Positions 1 to 6,773 of a stretch of 47,634 bases of DNA are shown piece after piece. A program made the position numbers and the translations under genes. The DNA is taken from assembly GCA_021785405.1 (NCBI GenBank), contig JAJYFF010000018.1, positions 1 to 47,634 on the forward strand. The letters are read 5' to 3'. Below the pieces are notes generated by a model. The model had not been told where the DNA came from. It did no database searches and was given only the letters and a program-made list of their open reading frames with translations. The DNA is from Pseudomonadota bacterium (GTDB lineage: Bacteria; Pseudomonadota; Gammaproteobacteria; Steroidobacterales; Steroidobacteraceae). Every line of letters begins with the position of its first letter. Positions within the stretch are counted from its first letter, which is position 1.

Positions 1-506
1 CCCTCGGTGCGGTCGAGCACCGGCTTGTTGGTGATGTAGCGGATCACGCCCGCCTCGGCGCCGGAGCCGAACAGCGTGCCTTGCGGGCCCTCGAGGACCT
101 CGATGCGGTTCAGGTCGGCCGCGTAGATGTCGAGGTTGCGGTTCGGCAGCTGCGCCGACTGGTTGTCGAGGTAGATCGCGACGTTCGGGAATCCCCCTGT
201 GGACCCGCTCGACTGCGTGCCGGCGCTGCCACCCGCGCTGAGGCCACGCAGATAGAGGATGCTCTGGCCGGGTCCGTTGCCTGGTGCGGTCACGTTCGGC
301 AGATGCTGGCGCAAGTCGTCGAAAGTCCGAACGTCGAGGTCGCGGAGCGATTTCGACGAGAAGACCTGCAGGGTGATCGGGACGTCCTGCGAGTTCTCCG
401 TGCGCAACTCGGCGGTCACGACGATCGGACGCAAGGCTGGCGATCCGGTCGCCGCGAGCGCACCGCCCGCGAGGAGCACGGCAATCGCGTGCGCGACCGT
501 GCTCAT
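1..506 (-). CDS. TonB-dependent receptor, N-terminal part (cut by left edge)
   Basis: Outer-membrane receptor that takes up a ligand with energy from TonB. Only the first 168 residues lie in the window. A short hydrophobic signal segment (about residues 4-20) is followed by a TonB-box-like stretch PIVVTAEL near residue 26, then plug-domain text including LRGLSAGG, VAIYLDN and the conserved RIEVLEGPQGTLFGSGA with VIRYITNKP. The start was placed at the ATG at 504-506 because GGAG lies about 9 bases upstream. It is the last gene of a minus-strand set with the cupin-like gene (70-base gap) and the MetC-like lyase, which suggests a link to sulfur amino acid or related compounds; that link is inference. 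The ligand is unknown and the barrel is outside the window. Confidence 0.9.
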   Translation of the reverse strand, partial: MSTVAHAIAVLLAGGALAATGSPALRPIVVTAELRTENSQDVPITLQVFSSKSLRDLDVRTFDDLRQHLPNVTAPGNGPGQSILYLRGLSAGGSAGTQSSGSTGGFPNVAIYLDNQSAQLPNRNLDIYAADLNRIEVLEGPQGTLFGSGAEAGVIRYITNKPVLDRTE

Positions 507-575
507 CGCGGGCGGGCTCCGACGATGCGCGCCGCCGCCGTGGTCGCAGGGCGGCTTGCGGCCGAGCGGCGCACC

Positions 576-1199
576 TCACTTCACCGTGATCCACACGATG
601 TCGATCGGTGCGTCGCCCGCGTTGCCCGACTCATGGCCGTCGGCGAGCGCAATCGGCGTCATCCAGTCGACTTCCCCATCCGCGGATCGCTCCGGATAGA
701 CGTATTCCGGCGACGTATGGGAACGCACGGTCCACTGTCCTCCGTGGACGTGAACGTACAAGGTCCGCTCCCCGTGCGCGTGGACGCCTTCCCAGGCGCC
801 CGGCGGGATCCGAAATCGCTGCGCGATCACGGCCTCGTTGTCGAGAAGATCCTCGCCCGGGACGTTCGGATAATCGAGCGGTACGGGCGACGTCCTCGGG
901 GTGCCGGGTGCCGGGTCCAGGACGTCGACGACGACGACGTGCATGAGCTCTGCGCCGTCGTTGATCCAGCGTTCACCGGTCCGTGCGACCCGTCCCAGCC
1001 ACGCGACGCGGCCGTCGGGCCATGACACCGCCCGACCGGTCGCCACTTCTCGGGCCACTCCCCCGCGAACGAAGACGGCCAGGGACCTCGCGGTCGGCGC
1101 CGGCGGATAGACGCTTTGGCGAGCGGCGACCCAGCGCCGATGCACGCGTACCCAGGCGTTCTCCAACACGAGTTCGGTCAGGCCGTCATCGGTCGTCAT
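576..1199 (-). CDS. Cupin-like protein of unknown function
   Basis: A 207-residue protein without a signal peptide. Its layout suggests two cupin-like halves: residues 12-95, and residues 125-207 containing PPGAWEGVHAHGERTLYVHV (H140, H142, H150, H152), a His-rich strand pair reminiscent of cupin motif 1. The start ATG overlaps the stop of the MetC-like gene by four bases (ATGA), so the two are probably translationally coupled, and the TonB receptor gene follows. The sequence supports a small beta-barrel metal-binding or sensing protein; no specific substrate can be assigned. It could be a non-catalytic member of the cupin superfamily. Confidence 0.75.
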   Translation of the reverse strand: MTTDDGLTELVLENAWVRVHRRWVAARQSVYPPAPTARSLAVFVRGGVAREVATGRAVSWPDGRVAWLGRVARTGERWINDGAELMHVVVVDVLDPAPGTPRTSPVPLDYPNVPGEDLLDNEAVIAQRFRIPPGAWEGVHAHGERTLYVHVHGGQWTVRSHTSPEYVYPERSADGEVDWMTPIALADGHESGNAGDAPIDIVWITVK

Positions 1200-2359
1200 G
1201 AGCGTCCCGTGCCGGCCGCGAACGCCTTCGACAGGTCGGCGATCAGGTCCTCGGGCTGTTCCAAGCCGATGTTGAGGCGCACGAGCCGACCGGTGTCATC
1301 CCGTCCCGGTCGCCGCAGATCGGGATAGATCATCGCGAGCGACGCCGTGCCGCCCCAGCTGAAGCCCAACCGAAAGAGCGCGAGCCGATCGACGAAGGCG
1401 GCGACGTCCCGCGCCGTGAACCGCGGGTCGAACACGAACGAGAAGACGCTCGACGATCCGGTGAAATCACGCTGCCACAGATCGTGGCCGGGGCAACCCG
1501 GCAGCGCCGGATGCAGGACCGCCGCGACCTCCGGCCGGTTCGCGAGCCACCGCGCGACCGCGAGGGCGCTCGCCTCGAGGCGTTCCAGCCGCACGCCCAA
1601 GGTCTGCAGTCCACGCAGCGCGAGGCTGGCGTCGTCGGGCGAGACCGCCATCCCGAGTTGGCTCCACGCCGAGCCGATGCGCTCGTACAGATCCGCGTTC
1701 GCCACCGAGATCGACCCGAGCAGCAGATCGCTGTGGCCACCGACGTACTTCGTGAGCGCCTGCACGCTCACGGCGACCCCGGCGCCGAATGCGTCGAACA
1801 GGACCCCAGCCGCATAGGTGTTGTCGAGTGCCACCGGCACGCCTCGTTCGTGCGCGGCGCCGGCGATCGCGGGGACGTCCTGCACCTCCATCGTCACGGA
1901 ACCCGGGCTCTCGGCCCAGATCAGCGCCGTATCCGGTCGGATCAGGTCCGCGATCCGCGCGCCGATCGCCGGGTCGTAGGTCTCGATCTCGATGCCCAGG
2001 CGCCGGAGCAATCCGCCCGCGAATTCCCGGTTCGGTCCGTACGCGTTGTCCGGCACGAGCCCGTGGCTTCCCGTCTGGCACAACGCCAGATAGACGGTGG
2101 CGATCGCGGCTTGACCGCCCGGCACGATGAAACTGTGATACGCCCCTTCGATCTCCGCGATCCGGGCGCCGAGTTCGAGCGTGGTGGGGTTGCCGTACAG
2201 ACCGTAGGTATAGCCGTGCGCCGACTGACGCCAATCGTCCCGGATGTCCGCCGTGCGTTCGAAGACCACGGTCGAGCCGCGGTAGACGGCCGGGGCGAGG
2301 GATCGAAATCCAGCGGGGGCCCGCCGCGACGGATGCAAGAGTTTCGAACGCCAGTGCAT
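1196..2359 (-). CDS. metC: Cystathionine beta-lyase-like PLP enzyme (MetC family)
   Basis: Fold-type I PLP enzyme of the Cys/Met metabolism family, 387 residues, a normal length. Visible signatures are YGNPTT near residues 55-60, the substrate/PLP loop FIVPGGQAAIATVY (77-90), LDNTYAAG (178-185) and the Schiff-base lysine K204 in ALTKYVGGHSD, which resembles cystathionine beta-lyase more than gamma-synthase. The family cleaves C-S bonds, giving homocysteine, pyruvate and ammonia from cystathionine. The start at 2357-2359 has GGGAG about 6 bases upstream; the same frame stays open far upstream, but that part lacks family similarity. First gene of a minus-strand operon with the cupin-like gene and a TonB receptor. 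It may act on an imported thioether or sulfur amino acid rather than in methionine biosynthesis. Confidence 0.85.
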   Translation of the reverse strand: MHWRSKLLHPSRRAPAGFRSLAPAVYRGSTVVFERTADIRDDWRQSAHGYTYGLYGNPTTLELGARIAEIEGAYHSFIVPGGQAAIATVYLALCQTGSHGLVPDNAYGPNREFAGGLLRRLGIEIETYDPAIGARIADLIRPDTALIWAESPGSVTMEVQDVPAIAGAAHERGVPVALDNTYAAGVLFDAFGAGVAVSVQALTKYVGGHSDLLLGSISVANADLYERIGSAWSQLGMAVSPDDASLALRGLQTLGVRLERLEASALAVARWLANRPEVAAVLHPALPGCPGHDLWQRDFTGSSSVFSFVFDPRFTARDVAAFVDRLALFRLGFSWGGTASLAMIYPDLRRPGRDDTGRLVRLNIGLEQPEDLIADLSKAFAAGTGRS

Positions 2360-2453
2360 GGAGCAACTCCCTTCGAACGCGGTGTCGGTGGGGCGCGAGG
2401 CGCCGGTGCCGGTTCGCGGGATTCGAGATCCCTGCCGTGCACCTCCGCGATGG

Positions 2454-2459
2454 TACAAT
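2454..2459 (+). promoter_or_regulatory. Candidate -10 element (TACAAT) in the divergent intergenic region
   Basis: The 159-base gap between the divergent MetC-like and flavin-binding-protein genes contains TACAAT followed by a T run, one of the few A/T-rich spots in the area. It is placed to serve the plus-strand gene at 2519. No good -35 hexamer is visible 17 bases upstream, so this is a weak call. Confidence 0.3.
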
Positions 2460-2518
2460 TTTTTCCGGGAACGCGTGGACGCGGGGCTTTTCGATCGCAT
2501 CCTCAGGACAGGTGACCC

Positions 2519-3121
2519 ATGACATCGAGCGAACAGTCCTCGGTTCGCGGCCAGTTGCGACGGTCCGACAAGGTCATGAGCGACCAGGAGACCCACGCGT
2601 TTCTGCAAACGGCGTTTTGCGGCCGCACGGCCTCGGTCGATCGCGACGGCTATCCTTACGTGGTGCCGAACCTGTTTGTCTGGCACGACGGCGCGGTCTG
2701 GCTGCATACCGCGCGCAGCGACGGCCATTTCGCGCGCAACGTCCGCGACGACGACCGCGTCTGTTTCGAAGTGGACGAACCCGGGGAGGTCTTTCCCTAC
2801 GGCGACCTCGAGTGCGATACGTCGATCGCGTATCGATCGGTCGTGCTGTTCGGACGCATCGCGCTCGTGCAGGACGTCGAGCGGGCGCGCACCTTTTTTT
2901 CGCTGTTCATGCGCAAGTACGCGCCCGCGGATTCGTGGGGACGGGCGCAGGGGTCCTTTCCGCGGATCGAGGCGACGAACGTCTACGCGATCGCGCCGGA
3001 ATCGATGACCGGCAAGATCGGCGTGTTGCCGGCGGTGGAGGCGCGCTGGCCGGCGGTGAACCACAGCCTGTCGCCGCAGGCGCCGCGGCCGACGGCGGCG
3101 CCGCCGATCAAGCGGTCGTGA
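2519..3121 (+). CDS. Pyridoxamine 5'-phosphate oxidase-like flavin-binding protein
   Basis: A 200-residue member of the FMN-binding split-barrel group (PNPOx-like, close to NimA-type flavin-nucleotide-binding proteins). The core spans residues 22-165: RTASVDRDGYPYVVPNLFVW, then WLHTARSDGHFARNVRDDD, where the family contacts FMN phosphate, then VCFEVDE and a second half with SVVLFGRIALV. The C-terminal 30 residues are Pro/Ala-rich and look disordered. Members reduce or bind flavin, F420 or heme-type cofactors; the exact reaction cannot be read from sequence. Its stop overlaps the GTG start of a prpF remnant (GTGA), suggesting the pair was once co-translated. Confidence 0.85.
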   Translation: MTSSEQSSVRGQLRRSDKVMSDQETHAFLQTAFCGRTASVDRDGYPYVVPNLFVWHDGAVWLHTARSDGHFARNVRDDDRVCFEVDEPGEVFPYGDLECDTSIAYRSVVLFGRIALVQDVERARTFFSLFMRKYAPADSWGRAQGSFPRIEATNVYAIAPESMTGKIGVLPAVEARWPAVNHSLSPQAPRPTAAPPIKRS

Positions 3122-3285
3122 CTCAAAAACGCATTCCGGCCGTGTACATGCGCGGCGGCACGAGCAAGGTCGCGATCGGCGCACAGGTACGGCGGGAGGG
3201 CGACCGCTGGATCGTCACCCGGGTCGTCGTGAGCCGTAACGCCCGCCGTCTGATGGAGGGTTGGGTTCTCCTGCCCGGGGAATGA
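3118..3285 (+). pseudogene. prpF: prpF remnant: start and end of the gene joined in frame, middle missing
   Basis: A 55-codon open frame starting at a GTG that overlaps the previous stop. Residues 1-17 end in IPAVYMRGGTSK, the N-terminal hallmark of PrpF/4-oxalomesaconate-tautomerase-type isomerases. The rest (IGAQVRREGDRWIVTRVV, then SRNARRLMEGWVLLPGE) matches the extreme C terminus of the same family, where S/TARRLMEG ends the fold. PrpF proteins are about 350-400 residues, so roughly 300 or more codons are gone while the frame is kept. The remnant cannot fold as a diaminopimelate-epimerase-like isomerase. It could still be translated because of the GTGA coupling and the tight spacing to kup. 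An assembly collapse is possible but less likely given the clean frame. Confidence 0.8.
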
Positions 3286-3306
3286 CCCGATCACCCGGGA
3301 GCGCCC

Positions 3307-5190
3307 ATGGCCGTCGACCCACCTCGTGCATCGAAAGCCTCGTTCCCAGACGGCGTCGGGCCGCTCGCGCTCGGCGCGCTCGGCGTCGTCTACGGCGATA
3401 TCGGCACGAGTCCCCTGTACACGATCAAGACCGCGATCGAATGGTCGGGTCGCGACAGCGGGCCGCCCGCGGCGCTCGGGATGCTGTCGCTGATCGTCTG
3501 GACCTTGCTGATCATCGTCTCGCTGAAGTACGTCGCCGTGATCATGCGCGCGGACAACGATGGCGAGGGCGGCATCCTGGCGCTCATGTCGCTGCTCGGC
3601 GTCCAGCGCGGCCGCCGACCGGTGATCATCGCGATGGGGATGCTGGGCGCCGCGCTGCTGTTCGGCGACGGCGCGATCACGCCGGCGATCTCCGTGCTGA
3701 GCGCGCTGGAGGGATTGGAAGGCCCGGCACCGGCGATCACGTCCTACATCGCGCCCTTGTCGATAGTCGTGTTGATCGCGTTGTTCGCGCTGCAACCGCT
3801 CGGGACGGGCCGCATCTCCCGGCTGTTCGGCCCGGTGATGGCGCTATGGTTCCTCGCGATCGGGGCGACCGGCCTGGTCGCGGTCATCCGCCACCCGGCG
3901 GTATTGTGGGCGCTCGATCCGTTGGTCGGCTTGCACTATCTGGCCGCCCATGGCCTCGCCGGATTCCTGATGCTCGGTGCGGTGTTTCTCTGCGCAACCG
4001 GCGCCGAAGCGCTCTATGCGGACATGGGACACTTCGGCGCCCGACCGATCCGGCTCGCCTGGTACGGCTTGGTGTTTCCGGCGTTGGTGCTCAACTACGC
4101 GGGACAAACCGCGTTGCTGATCGATCCCGCGACGGAGCACGTCGCGAACCCCTTCTACGCACTCTGCCCAGCGGCGTTGCAGGTGCCGCTCGTCGTGCTT
4201 GCGACCCTGGCGACGGTGATCGCGAGCCAGGCGATCATCACCGGTGCGTATTCCATGACGAGGCAGGCCATTCAACTCGGTTTGCTGCCGCGGATCCGGA
4301 TCTCGCAGACGTCCGCGCGCAGCTACGGTCAGATCTACGTCGGATTCGTGAATTGGTCCTTGATGGTCCTCACGATCACCCTGACCGCGGCGTTCCGGTC
4401 GTCCGACAAACTCGCCGCCGCCTTCGGCGTCGCCGTGTCCTTGACCATGCTCTTGACCAGCGGCCTCATGTTCGTCGCGATGCGCGACGTGTGGCGGTGG
4501 ACCTTGCTCTCGAGCATGATCGTCGCCGGACTGTTCGTCTGCGTCGACGGCGCGTTCGTCGCCGCGAATTTCGTGAAGTTCTTCGAGGGCGGTTGGATTC
4601 CGATCGCCGTCGCGAGCGCGCTCTTCTTCCTGATGACGTGCTGGAGCGAAGGTTACCTGGCGATGCGCGCGGCACTCGAGCGCGCGACCTATCCGATCGG
4701 CGAATTCGTCGAGAAATTCCGGGATCGGGCGCGGGTACCCGGCACGGCGGTGTATCTCGCCGGCCGCACCGATCTCGTGCCCGTCGCGTTGCTGCACAAT
4801 TTGACCCACAACAAGGTGCTGCACCAGCGCATCGTGCTCCTCCATGTGGCCACCCTGCACCGGCCGCGCGTGCGTGCGAAGGATCGTTCGGTCGTCGTCG
4901 ATCTCGCCGACGGCTTCCATGCGTTCACCGCGCACTATGGTTTCATGGAACAACCGAACGTCCCGCACTTGCTGACCCAGGAAGGCGGGGACGGGGCGCT
5001 GACGTTCGACTTGACGGACACGTCGTTCTTCGTCGGGCGCACGAACGTGATGCCGACCGGATCCTCGCATTGGCATCGGTTCAAGATCCACGTGTTCAAG
5101 GTCTTGTATCGCAACGCGCTGCCCGCGACGGAATTCTTCCGGATTCCGGCCGGTCGGGTCGTCGAACTCGGCAATCAGATCGAGGTGTGA
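3307..5190 (+). CDS. kup: Kup-type low-affinity potassium uptake protein
   Basis: Potassium/proton symporter of the KUP/HAK/KT family in the inner membrane, 627 residues, matching the usual length. The diagnostic GVVYGDIGTSPLYT lies at about residues 26-39, followed by the family segment ADNDGEGGILALMSLL and FGDGAITPAISVLSA. About twelve hydrophobic helices fill residues 15-460, and a soluble C-terminal domain follows (VPVALLHNLTHNKVLH, then SFFVGRTNVMPTG). The start has GGGAG 6 bases upstream. It lies 21 bases after the prpF remnant and is followed by an 86-base gap to the nicotinate phosphoribosyltransferase. No damage is visible. Confidence 0.97.
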   Translation: MAVDPPRASKASFPDGVGPLALGALGVVYGDIGTSPLYTIKTAIEWSGRDSGPPAALGMLSLIVWTLLIIVSLKYVAVIMRADNDGEGGILALMSLLGVQRGRRPVIIAMGMLGAALLFGDGAITPAISVLSALEGLEGPAPAITSYIAPLSIVVLIALFALQPLGTGRISRLFGPVMALWFLAIGATGLVAVIRHPAVLWALDPLVGLHYLAAHGLAGFLMLGAVFLCATGAEALYADMGHFGARPIRLAWYGLVFPALVLNYAGQTALLIDPATEHVANPFYALCPAALQVPLVVLATLATVIASQAIITGAYSMTRQAIQLGLLPRIRISQTSARSYGQIYVGFVNWSLMVLTITLTAAFRSSDKLAAAFGVAVSLTMLLTSGLMFVAMRDVWRWTLLSSMIVAGLFVCVDGAFVAANFVKFFEGGWIPIAVASALFFLMTCWSEGYLAMRAALERATYPIGEFVEKFRDRARVPGTAVYLAGRTDLVPVALLHNLTHNKVLHQRIVLLHVATLHRPRVRAKDRSVVVDLADGFHAFTAHYGFMEQPNVPHLLTQEGGDGALTFDLTDTSFFVGRTNVMPTGSSHWHRFKIHVFKVLYRNALPATEFFRIPAGRVVELGNQIEV

Positions 5191-5276
5191 CGGGGCGAGC
5201 CGGTCGATCGCGGTGCGAGCCGCCGGTCGGCGCGTTCCGCAGCGAAAGGTGGCGCCACCCCGGCGATATTCATAGT

Positions 5277-6707
5277 ATGGAACCCAACAGCCCCTTCAGG
5301 CCCGGTGACGGCGGTAATTCTGCGATGAGTCCCTCGACCGATGCTTCGTCCCCGGGCAACGCCGGCGCCGGTGCCGGCGATGCGCTGGCCCCCGCCTTGC
5401 TGACGGATTTTTACCAGCTCGCCATGCTGCGCGCGTATTGGGAGCGCGGCATGGAAGAGACGGCCGTGTTCGAGTTCTACGTCCGGCAACTGCCGAAGCC
5501 GCGCAACTTCCTGATCGCCGCCGGGCTCGCGCAGTTGGTCGACTACCTGGAGACGCTGCGCGTCGACGCACCGGCGCTCGACTGGCTGGAATCGACCGGG
5601 CGGTTCGCGCCCGACTTCGTCCGTCGGCTCGCGCAGCTGCGGTTCACGGGCGACGTGGATGCGATGCCCGAGGGTACCGTGTTCTTCGCGGATCAGCCGG
5701 TCGTACGCGTCACGGCGCCGTTGCCCGAAGCGCAGTTCATCGAAAGCCGGCTGATCAATCTCCTGCACTTGCAGACGATGATCGCCAGCAAGGCCGCGCG
5801 CTGCGTGCTCGTCGCCGACGGACGGCCCTTGGTCGACTTCGGTCTGCGGCGCGCGCACGGGGCCGAGGCGGGTGCGTTGGCCGCCCGCGCCGCGTATCTC
5901 GCCGGATTCCACGGCACCGCCACCGTCGAAGCGGGGCGGCGGTTCGAGATCCCCTTGTACGGCACCATGGCGCACTCGTTCGTGCAGGCGCATCGCTCGG
6001 AGATCGACGCGTTCCGTCACTTCGTCGAGTGCTTCCCGGACGACAACACCCTGCTGATCGACACGTACGATACCCTGCAAGGGGCGCGCACCGTCGTCGC
6101 GCTCGCGCAGGAACTGCGGCCGCTCGGTGGGCGAATCGGATCGGTGCGGATCGACAGCGGCGACCTCGTGCAGGCCTCCCGCGACGTTCGCCGCATTCTC
6201 GACGAGGGTGGCTGCCAGGACATCGGTATCTTTCTGAGCGGCAACCTCGACGAGTTCGTGATCGCCGATCTCGTCGCGCGTGGCGTACCGGTCGACGGGT
6301 TCGGCGTCGGCACGCGGCTCGACGTGTCGGCGGATGCGCCCACGCTCGATTGCGTCTACAAGCTGCAGGAGTACGCGGGCCGCGCGACGCGCAAGCGTTC
6401 CGTCGGCAAGGCGACCTGGCCCGGATGCAAGCAGATCGAGCGTCACCGCGATCCGCAGGGACTCCTGTCGAGGGACGAGGTCGTCCTCGACGAGGAGCCT
6501 GCGCGCGGCGAGCGCCTGCTGCTGCCGGTGATGCGCAACGGCCGGCGCGTGGGCCCGCTGCCGACCCTCGCCGTCGCGCGCGAACAGGCCCAGCGCGAGC
6601 TCGCGAGCCTGCCCTCGCGGCTGCGCTCGTTGGAACCCCGGGGCGCCTTTACGGTGGAGCTATCGGCCGGGATCCGCGCGCTCGCGCAACAAGTCGATCG
6701 ATCGTGA
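5277..6707 (+). CDS. pncB: Nicotinate phosphoribosyltransferase
   Basis: Enzyme of the NAD salvage (Preiss-Handler) pathway: nicotinate plus PRPP gives nicotinate mononucleotide. The 476-residue product begins with a Gly/Ala-rich leader, then LLTDFYQLAMLRAYW (about residues 41-55), TAVFEFYVRQLP, VDFGLRRAHGAEAG (186-199), the catalytic-histidine segment YGTMAHSFVQAH and RIDSGDL in the phosphate-binding half. This is the longer subgroup seen in many bacteria. The start is uncertain: ATG 5277 gives the leader, ATG 5325 removes 16 residues, and neither has a strong ribosome binding site. The upstream reading frame is open through kup but is not coding for this protein. A strong hairpin follows the stop. 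Confidence 0.93.
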   Translation: MEPNSPFRPGDGGNSAMSPSTDASSPGNAGAGAGDALAPALLTDFYQLAMLRAYWERGMEETAVFEFYVRQLPKPRNFLIAAGLAQLVDYLETLRVDAPALDWLESTGRFAPDFVRRLAQLRFTGDVDAMPEGTVFFADQPVVRVTAPLPEAQFIESRLINLLHLQTMIASKAARCVLVADGRPLVDFGLRRAHGAEAGALAARAAYLAGFHGTATVEAGRRFEIPLYGTMAHSFVQAHRSEIDAFRHFVECFPDDNTLLIDTYDTLQGARTVVALAQELRPLGGRIGSVRIDSGDLVQASRDVRRILDEGGCQDIGIFLSGNLDEFVIADLVARGVPVDGFGVGTRLDVSADAPTLDCVYKLQEYAGRATRKRSVGKATWPGCKQIERHRDPQGLLSRDEVVLDEEPARGERLLLPVMRNGRRVGPLPTLAVAREQAQRELASLPSRLRSLEPRGAFTVELSAGIRALAQQVDRS

Positions 6708-6715
6708 TCCGCGGA

Positions 6716-6752
6716 TCGATGCGCTCGCGGCGGATGGCCGCGAGCGCATCGA
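6716..6752. terminator. Perfect 16-bp hairpin between convergent genes
   Basis: Bases 6716-6731 pair perfectly with 6737-6752 around a 5-base loop. It lies 8 bases past the pncB stop and 21 bases short of the end of the convergent TonB receptor gene, the expected place for a bidirectional terminator. No T tract follows on either strand, so it may block read-through or protect 3' ends rather than act as a classic intrinsic terminator. Confidence 0.75.
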
Positions 6753-6773
6753 CGGTCGACCCAGCCGTGTTGA

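Noticed and set aside
2360-3184. Upstream extension of the MetC-like frame giving a 662-residue product
   Set aside because: The extension is antisense to the flavin-binding protein and lacks similarity; the internal ATG has a good ribosome binding site.
3261-5276. Upstream extension of the nicotinate phosphoribosyltransferase frame through kup
   Set aside because: Composition is shadow-like and kup is clearly coded in another frame; the enzyme begins near 5277 or 5325.
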